The notes beneath the pieces are model-generated. The model ran no database searches. It saw nothing but the letters and a program-made list of their open reading frames with translations, and was not told where the DNA came from. A stretch of 64,000 bases of DNA from Fibrobacteraceae bacterium (GTDB lineage Bacteria; Fibrobacterota; Fibrobacteria; Fibrobacterales; Fibrobacteraceae), in the NCBI GenBank assembly GCA_017625775.1, contig JAGAKE010000015.1:1-64000 (forward strand). The letters are read 5' to 3'. Within the stretch, counting starts at the first letter, position 1. Each line of letters opens with the position of its first letter. Positions 27,428 through 35,086 of this stretch are shown in pieces. Made by a program: the position numbers and the translations under genes.

Positions 27428-27785
27428 TTCTTTCTAATTTGCTTGGGTTTGGAGTCGTAAGTGGTTCCATAATTACAGGTGATTGGTGTGAAGGAGATTC
27501 TAGACCTAGCCTCAAAAAAATCTAACATAAAAACTGACTGCAAACAAAAATTTACGCACTTGTTTCTATGATACACTTTATGATACGAAGTTCTTTAAAT
27601 AAATAAAATTTCAATAAATTACATACAAATTAACGCATAAAATCGGCAAAAAAATTCCCTAAAAAAAGTCTTGCAAACATGGTTTTGCGCACAAAAATGA
27701 GCAAAAATCCTTGTAAATTTCAAATTTACTTGACTTTGTTTTTTTTTACATTCAAAAAATGTAAGAAATAGAACAGGAAAGGAAT
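27428..27785. other. Gene-free AT-rich stretch with promoter-like palindromes
   Basis: No gene is supported in these 358 bases. Near the right end a perfect palindrome (8-bp arms gtaaattt/aaatttac, 27713-27729) abuts a TTGACT hexamer (27730-27735). A second inverted repeat, ttacatt/aatgtaa, lies at 27746-27764. AGGAAAGGA follows as a ribosome-binding site for the next gene. Confidence 0.5.
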
Positions 27786-29294
27786 ATGAAGATGCCATCA
27801 TTTAAGATTGAAAATTTTGTGAACTACTTTCGTTCAGATATGGTGTGTAATTCAAGTTTAGGTAGTAAAGAATTATTCCACAGCAATATGCTAGGAATGT
27901 TTTTAATGCTAGAAAACACCACAGAGGAAAAACTTCAAAAAAAATTATCAATAGAATTAGCCAAATTGTTTTTGCCAAAAACTAAGTCTAATAAAACATA
28001 TCAAGTGGTTTCAGTTTTTAGAGAGTGGAATAAATTCGATTTGTTTATTGCTTTTTTAGAGAAGGAAACATACGAAGAACTAAAAAAAGATGAAGAAGGA
28101 AAATATTTGCTAGATAGTCTTTACGAAGCAAAAGAAAGTCTTTCTTTTAAAGAATTATCAAAAGCGGTTGAGACGGAATTTGACGAAACAACCCTAAAAG
28201 ATAAAATAAAAAAATTTGGAGAACATTGTCGTTTTGTAGTTGTTGAAAATAAATTTAAATCTATTCCGAATCAAGAGCAGTTAGAGGAGTATTCTGGAAA
28301 AGTAGCAAAAGCAAAAGGAATAGATTTTATTACTGGCGTAGGTAAGAAAGAATGGAATGTTACCGTAAGTAAAGATAACACCACTTTTTATTTGTTAGCT
28401 CCAGAATATTCAATTGATGTTTTTAAAGAATCACAAAAAATAAATAAACCAAAGAAGCCCGAAAATATTAAGTGGAATACGATTAGTTATGAAAAGATAT
28501 GTGAAGAATTAGAACAAATTTTAACTGAAAATAAAACAGAAAACGAATTTGCTTATCAATATGTTGAACGGTATAAAAATCTAATTGAACAATTGTCCGG
28601 GTTGATTGAAAATGAAATTAAAGACCCTATAGAAGCAGATGAAGTTTTCCCCAAAAAAGAAGTAAAAAATAAACTAGCAAGTATTCGCTTACAAGATTTG
28701 TATGAAAAAATATGGTATAACGCGCTTGTAACAAAGTTAAGAAAACCTTGTGTGGAAAATAATAAATTGAAAAACACACGAGAAGTTATTAGTGAAAGTG
28801 GTTATGGCCATCAATCAGGTTTAATGGGTTATAAATGTTATTTAAAAGATAATGTTGCAGAAAATGTTGTATATGGAATTCAAATACAAAGCGGACAATT
28901 TCGTTTTTATGTAGAACCAAATCCCAAGAAAAAAGATAATAAAACAGAATATAAGTGGAAAAATTTTGATAAAAATGAATTTTTAAAAATTTTATGTAGT
29001 GTTAGAAATGATACATTACAAGATTCAGCTCTGCCAAAAGCTCTTCGGGATAAAATCCTTGCAGAAAATTGTAATGAGTGTAGTAAAAAAGAAAAGCCTG
29101 TTAGTTGTGTTAAAAACGAATGTGGCTTTTTGAATTCTACTAATCAAAAATTGAACAAATTTGGTGATTTCAAATATGTGTCAATTAAATTACCTGAAGA
29201 TATTAAAAAAGGTCAATTAATTAAGCTTATAGAAATAGCATTAAAGAACCTTGAGTCAGCAGTTGAAAAAATAAAGGTCTTTTTAAAGTTGTAG
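27786..29294 (+). CDS. PD-(D/E)XK nuclease superfamily protein (PDDEXK_4-like)
   Basis: The N-terminal third carries FDLFIAFLEKETYEEL and, further on, CRFVVVENKFKSIPNQEQL, where VENK gives the ExK of a restriction-endonuclease-like fold and the Gln-rich helix after it is usual in PDDEXK_4 proteins. The 502-residue length is also typical. Near residues 425-445 there is a Cys cluster (ENCNECSKK and SCVKNECGF) that could bind zinc. Such proteins are often stand-alone and are suspected of nucleic-acid defence, but no role is proven. It is extremely AT-rich and Lys-rich compared with the core genes, suggesting transfer. Confidence 0.75.
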   Translation: MKMPSFKIENFVNYFRSDMVCNSSLGSKELFHSNMLGMFLMLENTTEEKLQKKLSIELAKLFLPKTKSNKTYQVVSVFREWNKFDLFIAFLEKETYEELKKDEEGKYLLDSLYEAKESLSFKELSKAVETEFDETTLKDKIKKFGEHCRFVVVENKFKSIPNQEQLEEYSGKVAKAKGIDFITGVGKKEWNVTVSKDNTTFYLLAPEYSIDVFKESQKINKPKKPENIKWNTISYEKICEELEQILTENKTENEFAYQYVERYKNLIEQLSGLIENEIKDPIEADEVFPKKEVKNKLASIRLQDLYEKIWYNALVTKLRKPCVENNKLKNTREVISESGYGHQSGLMGYKCYLKDNVAENVVYGIQIQSGQFRFYVEPNPKKKDNKTEYKWKNFDKNEFLKILCSVRNDTLQDSALPKALRDKILAENCNECSKKEKPVSCVKNECGFLNSTNQKLNKFGDFKYVSIKLPEDIKKGQLIKLIEIALKNLESAVEKIKVFLKL

Positions 29295-29387
29295 AAAAAA
29301 GATAGGCAATAAGAAGGAATATATGCATGGTAATTATTTGCCAAAACTAACCAAATAAAATTTTATTAAACCACAAGGAGAAACCTT

Positions 29388-30017
29388 ATGAAAACAAAAC
29401 TACTCACAATAATTTCGATGTCATTGCTATTCACTGGAATGTCTTTTGCAGGGCAGCAAAAAGGCACAATGAAAGACTCTCGTGATGGTCAAACCTATAA
29501 AACAGTAAAGATTGGTAAACAGGTTTGGATGGCGGAGAATATGAACTATGATATTAAACATAGTTATTGCTATGATGATGACCTTGCAAATTGCGAAAAG
29601 TATGGTCGTTTATACACTTGGGCTGCAGCAAATTATGTTTGCCCAGAGGGCTGGCATTTACCAACTAAAGAAGAATTTGAAACTTTGATGTCAAATGTTG
29701 GTGGATTCGGTGGAACATCGGGCAAAATGTTAAAATCAAAACAAGGGTGGGAACCATACGAACATGAATTTGAGCACGCTTTGCAAGATGGTAATGGAAT
29801 AGATAAATATGGTTTTAATGTTCTCCCAGCGGGCAGTCGCTACTTCACTGGTGATTTCTACAGCGTGGGCGTGTACGCGTTTTTCTGGAGTGCTTCAGAG
29901 ACCAATAGGAACCTCGTTTACGACTTGTACTTGAAGAACCTCAACGAGTCTGCGTACCTGGACTTCAGCAATAAGGGCGACGCGCACTCGGTTCGTTGCC
30001 TCCGGGGCTCCAATTAA
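29388..30017 (+). CDS. Secreted FISUMP-domain protein with a GC-rich, DGR-like variable C-terminus
   Basis: A signal peptide (LLTIISMSLLFTGMSFA) precedes one complete FISUMP domain: DGQTYKTVKIGKQVWMAENM, KYGRLYTWAAA, CPEGWHLPTKEEFETLM, YGFNVLPAGSRYFTGDF, AFFWSASETNRN and HSVRCLRGSN. The first ~145 codons are AT-rich. From codon 147 (29826) on, the third positions are mostly C or G (about 25 NNC codons in 62), and the GC-rich DNA continues past the stop. The C-terminal part has the layout of C-type-lectin variable regions diversified by retroelements. AAGGAG precedes the ATG. Ligand unknown. Confidence 0.88.
   Translation: MKTKLLTIISMSLLFTGMSFAGQQKGTMKDSRDGQTYKTVKIGKQVWMAENMNYDIKHSYCYDDDLANCEKYGRLYTWAAANYVCPEGWHLPTKEEFETLMSNVGGFGGTSGKMLKSKQGWEPYEHEFEHALQDGNGIDKYGFNVLPAGSRYFTGDFYSVGVYAFFWSASETNRNLVYDLYLKNLNESAYLDFSNKGDAHSVRCLRGSN
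29826..30005 (+). other. Candidate diversity-generating-retroelement variable region
   Basis: These bases code for the last 60 residues of the FISUMP domain and differ sharply in composition from the rest of the gene. Many surface-loop codons are NNC (tac, ttc, agc, ggc, gac, aac), as expected if AAC codons of a template were mutated at adenines. The end (cggttcgttgcctccggggc) is GC-rich, as in a mutagenic-homing start site. Template and reverse transcriptase are not in the window. Confidence 0.4.
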
Positions 30018-30018
30018 T

Positions 30019-30042
30019 CCCTGGGAGCGTAGCTCCCGTGGG
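30019..30042. repeat. GC-rich hairpin directly after the FISUMP stop codon
   Basis: GGGAGC/GCTCCC with a 3-base loop, flanked by CCC/GGG that can extend the stem. It begins one base after the stop. There is no T run, so it is not a standard terminator. Two more stem-loops follow: gctgcc/ggcagc (30045-30066) and atttcctctgc/gcagaggaaat (30071-30118). Confidence 0.6.
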
Positions 30043-30116
30043 CCGCTGCCAAGCGAAGCAGGCAGCCAACATTTCCTCTGCCAAGGCCGGGTACACGCCC
30101 CGCCCAAGCAGAGGAA

Positions 30117-30298
30117 ATTGTCATCGCGAACGTAGTGAAGTAATCCAAAAAAAACAACCAATAACACGGCATTCTGCCGTGTTATTATCTTTTATAATCT
30201 CAAAGTAAATGGTTTATTTTTTAGTGACTAGGTTTTTGAACAAGCACAGTATTTGCAATGAGATTGCTTTTATCACTACGTTTCCTCGTAATGACAAA
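30117..30298. repeat. Inverted pair of interspersed repeats and a terminator-like hairpin
   Basis: attgtcatcgcgaacgtagt followed by gaagtaatcc (30117-30146) and, in the opposite sense, the reverse of gtcattacgaggaaacgtag with tgataaaagcaatctc (30260-30298) resemble a family of interspersed repeats I remember from many bacterial genomes. Between them ataacacggc/gccgtgttat (30161-30185) with flanking A and T runs can act as a terminator. No gene is supported here. Confidence 0.55.
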
Positions 30299-30351
30299 CC
30301 GCAGGCAAAAAGAAAAATCCCTCGCAAAATAATATCATCAAAAAAACAAAA

Positions 30352-30453
30352 CTCACTTAAAATTAAAACACAAGAGCGTCGGCCAAGGAAGGGGAGGCAT
30401 GGAGGGGACCGTGCGGCCTTCGCAATTCCGAGCTGGGTTCCCTCCAAAGAAAA
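30352..30453. repeat. ~100-bp direct repeat, copy 1 (possible structured RNA)
   Basis: It matches 31936-32036 over its length with about eight differences. Both copies keep an outer helix (AGC-G-TCGG with CCGAGCT, one bulged G) and an inner hairpin; here the inner stem is GCATGG/CCGTGC with one G-U pair. The orientation of any transcript is unknown. Confidence 0.6.
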
Positions 30454-30475
30454 AATTTGCAAAAGAAATCAAAAA

Positions 30476-30505
30476 AAATCTCCCGCTAAAACTAGTAGGA
30501 GATTT
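30476..30505 (-). terminator. Terminator of the Rpn gene
   Basis: Arms aaatctcc and ggagattt with an inner cta/tag pair form a stem; on the minus strand it is followed by a run of T. It lies 14 bases beyond the Rpn stop. Confidence 0.75.
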
Positions 30506-30518
30506 ATGAAGTTAAAAG

Positions 30519-31598
30519 TTATAACTTTAGAATTACCTCTTCCGATAATCCAGAAATAATTTTGATTTTATCAATAGGAATACCTTCCATAAGCATCGCT
30601 TTTGCCATTTCACATTTAGCATCAGTAATGCCTTTTATCTCCCCTTCAGAAAAGCCCTTGGCTTTACCATCAAGAAAACCTTCAGCCTTACCTTCAGAGA
30701 ATCCTGTAGAGAACCCTTTCTCTTCTCCCTTAGAAAAACCTGTAGAGAATCCTTTTTCCTCGCCGGCGGAGAATCCACGATTATAGTCAGCATCGGCTAT
30801 TGAGACATAGCCTTTATTTTGAATAACTTCGAGCGAATCCATAATCATCTCCTTTTCTTCCTCGGGGAGCATCCCTCTTAAATATACCAAAATTTCTTCG
30901 ACGATACTACGGAAGTTTTGTTTTGATTTTAAAAGCCTTCGAAGTGCTGTTTTAAAATATTTTTCAGCACCGTAAGCATCAAAAACCATCCGCATAGCAG
31001 CAATCGCTAAGGCCAAAAGCGGGTCCAAGTTCGAAAAATCAACTTGTTCGCGGCCTAAATCGATAAATTCCACTCGGAAAGGCAAACCGACTTTCTGGAA
31101 GAATTCGGGATAACCTAGATGAGGCTTAATTTTTAGCGGATTCCACTTATCGCGTCCATTGTAAACGATAATCGCAACTGCCGGAATGTTTCCTGCTTTT
31201 TGGTGCATCACTTCAAAGTAATATTTCAAAAGCTGATTCCTTATTTTTGAATCGCGGTAGGATTTGTGTTCAAGAATCAAACCGACAAGCAATTGGTCCG
31301 AGTGGTCACTTTCTGAATTAGAACCTTTTTCGTTTCCTGCGAGAGAATGATTTCGGCGTTTATTCTTTGCAGAATTTTTGATTTCCACTTTGAAAGTTAG
31401 ATCGCCTGACCCGCTCGCGCCCTCTCGTGTTGCCGCTCCTGAAATTTCCTGAAGCGTTTCAAGGTTAATTAAGCTGAGGAGTTCTTTTAGATTCGGGTTG
31501 TTTTTCGCGGCCAATGAAATCAAGTTGGCTGTGTTTTTGGGGTCCGCAAAAATCGTGCGAAAGAAGTTATCGTGGTTTCTTTTTTGTGAGTTTGTCAT
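30519..31598 (-). CDS. Rpn-family recombination-promoting nuclease / putative transposase
   Basis: Member of the PD-(D/E)XK Rpn (Transposase_31, PF04754-like) family, whose E. coli members cut DNA and promote RecA-independent recombination; recent work links some to phage defence. The active-site elements are GDLTFKVEIKN and LLVGLILEHKSYRDSKIRNQLLKYY (D then EHK). AGNIPAVAIIVYNGRDKWNP is a family hallmark. The C-terminal ~90 residues hold repeated GFSxGEEKGFSTGFS-type units (about 283-330) and a final helical part. The 359 residues are full length. It is bracketed by the ~100-bp direct repeats. Confidence 0.88.
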   Translation of the reverse strand: MTNSQKRNHDNFFRTIFADPKNTANLISLAAKNNPNLKELLSLINLETLQEISGAATREGASGSGDLTFKVEIKNSAKNKRRNHSLAGNEKGSNSESDHSDQLLVGLILEHKSYRDSKIRNQLLKYYFEVMHQKAGNIPAVAIIVYNGRDKWNPLKIKPHLGYPEFFQKVGLPFRVEFIDLGREQVDFSNLDPLLALAIAAMRMVFDAYGAEKYFKTALRRLLKSKQNFRSIVEEILVYLRGMLPEEEKEMIMDSLEVIQNKGYVSIADADYNRGFSAGEEKGFSTGFSKGEEKGFSTGFSEGKAEGFLDGKAKGFSEGEIKGITDAKCEMAKAMLMEGIPIDKIKIISGLSEEVILKL

Positions 31599-31935
31599 AA
31601 ACCTTCTTAAGTTTGTGGTTGATGTATAAACGGATTAAAGCTTTGCTTAAACAGAGCAATGCCTCTACTTCTATAAAACGCTTGAGAAAGGAAATTCGAA
31701 CAAAAATTTTTGAAAAAAGAATTTTTACATAAGTGCGGCGGGAATTGCGAAGAGGATTGCTTCCACCACGCCACACTCAAAACAAGTGTGGCTCGTGGCT
31801 GGCTCACATTTAGGCCTCGCAAAAAAATCTTTTCACTCCATCGCGGGTGACAAGAACTGCGAGCAAGTTCCTTCTCGAGTATCAACACTCGTTCACAAGA
31901 AATCAAAAAATAAAATCCCTCGCAAAAAATATTTC

Positions 31936-32036
31936 CTCACTTAAAATTAAAGCACAAGAGCGTCGGCCAAGGAAGGGGAGGCATGGAGTGAACCATGCGG
32001 CCTTCGCAACTCCGAGCTAGGTCCCCTCCAAAGAAA
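31936..32036. repeat. ~100-bp direct repeat, copy 2 (possible structured RNA)
   Basis: Second copy of the element at 30352-30453. The inner hairpin is GCATGG/CCATGC (31981-31998), fully paired, and the outer helix pairs 31959-31966 with 32012-32018. An additional AGGGGA/TCCCCT pairing is possible here and as a G-U variant in copy 1. Confidence 0.6.
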
Positions 32037-32154
32037 AGAATTACAAAAGAAAAAATAAGTCCTCGCGAGAGACAAAACCCGCGAATGACAAGGTTCTCTA
32101 GCAAGTGCATCAATAAAGAGCTTCATACATGTCCACCCATACATACTTCTGTAG

Positions 32155-32387
32155 GGCTCTGTCGGGCTAGACCGTACTTTTGGGTCAAAACTGCGAAAAC
32201 GCTGCAAAAAAGGCCCTTTGGCTCTGTCCAGTCATTCTGTACGGCTACGGAAACGCTGCGAAGTCGGAACCAGCCGAAATAGCCTAAAAACATCGGTCAT
32301 GCAGCCGAAAAACAGTTTTGGAAGGGCTTACGGATTGAGGATTTTTTGCTAGCTGGGCACAAGTGTACAGTTTAGCCCGACAGAGCC
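32155..32387. mobile_element. MITE-like unit with 23-bp imperfect terminal inverted repeats
   Basis: ggctctgtcgggcta at 32155 is repeated in inverse form at 32373-32387, and the arms extend to 23 bp with two mismatches (gtac at the inner ends). Inner caaaactg/cagttttg pairing continues the fold. A further ggctctgtc...gtac 23-mer lies inside at 32220-32242. No clear target-site duplication was found, so this may also be a structured or decayed element. Confidence 0.4.
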
Positions 32388-32406
32388 AGTGTAAGGAGGC
32401 TTTGCA

Positions 32407-32532
32407 ATGAAATTAGAAGACGTTGGAATTTTTGCGATATCCACTTTCAATACGGATTATATCCTTGTGAAAGCCGAAAATTTCGAGAAAGCGCTGAAAG
32501 TCTTGTCTGATGCGGGATATGACGTGGTGTGA
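32407..32532 (+). pseudogene. C-terminal fragment of an ACT-domain protein
   Basis: The 41 codons (MKLEDVGIFAISTFNTDYIL, then VKAENFEKALKVLSDAGYDV) match the last strand-helix part of ACT_7-type proteins, normally about 125-135 residues long. The rest of the gene is missing; its left side is replaced by the inverted-repeat unit ending 19 bases upstream. AAGGAGG lies seven bases before the ATG, so a short peptide could still be made. Most likely a relic. Confidence 0.6.
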
Positions 32533-32642
32533 TAAAGCCTCAAAGAAAGGATTATAATCGGATGAACACTATTAATTGTAACTATATACTCTAAGAAAAC
32601 ATAATTTTTATATTTTCCAATAGTTTAGGAGGTATTCTTATA

Positions 32643-34160
32643 ATGAAAAAACTTTTCATCGGATTTGCACTTGCCGCATTTTTTGTTGCCTGCGGAGACG
32701 ATCCCAGCAGTGCCAAAGACTCCCCGATTTCTTCCAGCGAAGAAACATCTTTAAGTTCTAACGAGGAAAAATCCTCCAGTTCCAATATTAACTCAGAATC
32801 CTCTTCTAGCAATAAAACTTTAGAAAGTTCAAGTTCCACGCCTGCAGCGAACTCCAGTTCTTCATCAACGGAGAGTTTCAGTAGCGGAAAGCAGGAAAGT
32901 TCTTCCAGTGAGGTCGAAAGCTATTTCAACCCTGCTATTTCTTATGGTGAATTTCTAGACACCCGTGACCAGCAAAGCTACAAAACCGTAAAAATCGGAA
33001 CCCAAACCTGGATGGCACAGAACAACAACTATGTTGTAAAAGGATACGATAATTCCTGTGCTTACACTTACCTAGATTCTGATTTGGTGACGACACGGGA
33101 CTCTTGTGGAAAATATGGAAGAGTATACAACATTAATTCCGCCGAGAAATCCTGCCCGGAAGGATGGCACCTCCCAAGCCACGCCGACGTAGAAACATTA
33201 ATCAGCTATATAACTCCGCTTTCCAAAGGCAAGACGGCGCAAGCTTTGAAGTCCATAATCGGTTGGAACGAAGGCGAGGGAACGGACCTGGTGGGATTTA
33301 GCGCCATTCCCGAAAATTTGAACGCTCGAAATTTTTTCTTCACTTATGATACGATTCCATTTGTAGAGTTCTGGACGAATTCATCAGTTGCCGCCGGGGC
33401 AAATATATGCTTCCGCCTGTTTGCAGGCGTAGACACGGTGGAAATCAGTGCCATGGACAACATCTTAGGCAAATCTGTCCGATGCATTATGGATGAACCC
33501 GCCGCTCCTATCAAATCCAAGGATGATTTGCTAAATCCGGATATTACCTATGGTACAGTAACGGACTTGCGAGACCATCAATCCTACAAGACCATTACCA
33601 TCGGCGACCAGACATGGATGGCGGAGAACCTGAACTACGCAGACAGTGTTACTACGCCCAGCCTTCTTGGCCGCAGCAACTGCTACGGGGACTCGCTTAA
33701 AAATTGCGAAATCTACGGCAGACTCTACAGCTGGACCGCCGCCATTGATTCCGTGGAGCTTTCAAAACAAGGACTGAATTGCGGTGATCACGCCCTCTGC
33801 GAAATGCCTGAAAACGTTCAAGGCATCTGCCCCGAAGGATGGCAGCTACCCAAATTGAAGGATTTTCAAACACTAATTCAACACATCGGGACGAAATTTA
33901 CAGACTACCCTGGACTAAAGCTTAAATCAAAAGTCAGCTGGAAAGCCGGTGGTAACGGTACAGATGTTTATGGGTTCTCTCTAGCCTCTGCCGACCACAA
34001 AGACGCCCCTCTCTGGATTGCAGAAAGCAAGGCATCTAACTCTGGCGACGGTTACGTCTATGCCCATTACTTTAACTTGAGCTACAACAGCGATAGTCAG
34101 GGATTCAGCATTCAAGGAACCTCCCACAAATATTCCGTGCGTTGTCTGAAATCAAAATAG
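32643..34160 (+). CDS. Lipoprotein with Ser-rich linker and two FISUMP domains
   Basis: The lipobox FFVACGDD gives a lipid-anchored surface or periplasmic protein. Residues about 22-98 are a Ser/Glu-rich linker, as is common in Fibrobacter secreted proteins. Two FISUMP domains follow: about 105-285 (QQSYKTVKIGTQTWMAQNNN, CPEGWHLPS, SVRCIMD) and about 300-505 (HQSYKTITIGDQTWMAENLN, CPEGWQLPK, SVRCLKSK). Codon use is more GC-rich than nearby core genes. AGGAGG lies upstream of the ATG and TATATT about 30 bases upstream. Probably a ligand-binding surface protein. Confidence 0.9.
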   Translation: MKKLFIGFALAAFFVACGDDPSSAKDSPISSSEETSLSSNEEKSSSSNINSESSSSNKTLESSSSTPAANSSSSSTESFSSGKQESSSSEVESYFNPAISYGEFLDTRDQQSYKTVKIGTQTWMAQNNNYVVKGYDNSCAYTYLDSDLVTTRDSCGKYGRVYNINSAEKSCPEGWHLPSHADVETLISYITPLSKGKTAQALKSIIGWNEGEGTDLVGFSAIPENLNARNFFFTYDTIPFVEFWTNSSVAAGANICFRLFAGVDTVEISAMDNILGKSVRCIMDEPAAPIKSKDDLLNPDITYGTVTDLRDHQSYKTITIGDQTWMAENLNYADSVTTPSLLGRSNCYGDSLKNCEIYGRLYSWTAAIDSVELSKQGLNCGDHALCEMPENVQGICPEGWQLPKLKDFQTLIQHIGTKFTDYPGLKLKSKVSWKAGGNGTDVYGFSLASADHKDAPLWIAESKASNSGDGYVYAHYFNLSYNSDSQGFSIQGTSHKYSVRCLKSK

Positions 34161-34416
34161 AATCGCTCCATACGGATTGAAAAAGTATTTGCAAACTTTT
34201 TTCTGTATGGAAAGGCTTGACAGAGCCTTCTGTAGCACTACTCGTTTGAGCAGTAATTTCTTCTGTTTTCTCATACAAATGCTACGATTTTATTTTAGAA
34301 ATGAGTTTTTGAGCCGAACTTTAAAAACGCCCCTTAATCTTTGCAAAATTTTTTAAATAATGCGCATATTTGCATTTAGTAAGCAAAAGAAAAGCGATTT
34401 TTTTTAGCAGGGTTGC

Positions 34417-34450
34417 TATATTTCGCATGGATATTTGTGAGGTACCTATG
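34417..34450 (+). promoter_or_regulatory. -10 element and ribosome-binding site of nuoB
   Basis: TATATT at 34417-34422 lies four bases before ATG 34427. A GAGG at 34439-34442 lies five bases before ATG 34448, which I prefer as the start. No good -35 is seen. It would drive the whole nuo operon. Confidence 0.45.
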
Positions 34451-35083
34451 ACTGCTTTGGCGGAAAAAGCCAACATCATTACTTCGTCCCTTGACTTTAT
34501 TGTCAATTGGGGGCGTAAGAATTCATTATGGCCATTCCCTTATGGAACGGCTTGTTGTGCTATCGAATTTATGAGTACGGAAACGGCTCGTTACGACCTT
34601 TCTCGAATTGGTTCTGAATATGTGCGTTTTACACCGCGTCAGTCCGATGTGTTGCTTGTGGCCGGGACAATTACTTATAAGCAAGCTCCGATTCTGAAAA
34701 GAATTTATGAACAGATGGCTGAACCTCGTTGGGTGATTGCTATGGGCGCTTGTGCTAGTTCCGGTGGTTTTTACGATGCTTACTGCACAGTCCCTGGAAT
34801 TGACCATATCATTCCAGTAGATGTCTATATTGGTGGTTGCCCTCCACGCCCAGAATCATTTTTTGATGCCATGTTCCAATTGCAAGAAAAAATTCAAGAT
34901 GAATCTTACATGAAAGCTCGTGCTGAACGTGTAAAGGAACAACTTGAAATGATTAAGGCAAAAACCGCTGAATGTAAGGAAAACGCAGAAAAGGCTGTGA
35001 AAAATGCCGTTTCTTGTGGAGTTCAAACGATTAAAGAAGGGAGAGACAATCTTATGAAAAAGGTTGCTTTCTGGAAGGAGTAG
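34448..35083 (+). CDS. nuoB: NADH-quinone oxidoreductase subunit B
   Basis: Complex I subunit carrying the N2 4Fe-4S cluster next to the quinone site. The ligands are visible: the adjacent Cys pair in PYGTACCAIEFMS, the Cys in GACASSGG, and the Cys in YIGGCPPRPE. After the conserved core (about 150 residues) there is a charged tail of about 65 residues (EKIQDESYMKARAERVKEQL onwards) that looks coiled-coil. I chose ATG 34448 for its GAGG; the open frame reaches back to 34370. First gene of the nuo operon; nuoA is missing upstream. Confidence 0.95.
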   Translation: MTALAEKANIITSSLDFIVNWGRKNSLWPFPYGTACCAIEFMSTETARYDLSRIGSEYVRFTPRQSDVLLVAGTITYKQAPILKRIYEQMAEPRWVIAMGACASSGGFYDAYCTVPGIDHIIPVDVYIGGCPPRPESFFDAMFQLQEKIQDESYMKARAERVKEQLEMIKAKTAECKENAEKAVKNAVSCGVQTIKEGRDNLMKKVAFWKE

Positions 35084-35086
35084 GCG

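Larger units (their letters stand above)
31599..32406. other. Gene-free repeat-rich stretch
   Basis: No intact gene is supported. It holds the second ~100-bp direct repeat (31936-32036), fragments such as ccatcgcgggtgacaag and cccgcgaatgacaagg that recall interspersed repeats, and the 233-bp inverted-repeat unit at 32155-32387. Several open frames cross it but none has a credible start, ribosome-binding site or family match. Confidence 0.55.

Noticed and set aside
30209-30559. 116-codon frame on the + strand between a FISUMP gene and Rpn
   Set aside because: It runs through the ~100-bp repeat and the Rpn terminator, is very basic and has no start signal.
31607-31906. Open frames on the minus strand upstream of Rpn
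   Set aside because: Low-complexity, no ribosome-binding site, and they cross repeat fragments.
30352-32036. The ~100-bp direct repeats as template and variable copies of a retroelement
   Set aside because: Their differences are mostly transitions of all kinds and not confined to adenines, and they lie outside coding sequence.
31995-32282. 95-codon frame in the repeat region
   Set aside because: It starts inside the second ~100-bp repeat and continues through the inverted-repeat unit; composition is not protein-like.
34212-34229. aaggct/agcctt stem-loop as terminator of the FISUMP lipoprotein
   Set aside because: The stem is only 6 bp and no T run follows; it is better explained as part of the repeated gacagagcc motif.
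34161-34447. Possible nuoA upstream of nuoB
   Set aside because: All frames were read; none gives a three-helix protein or a NuoA motif.
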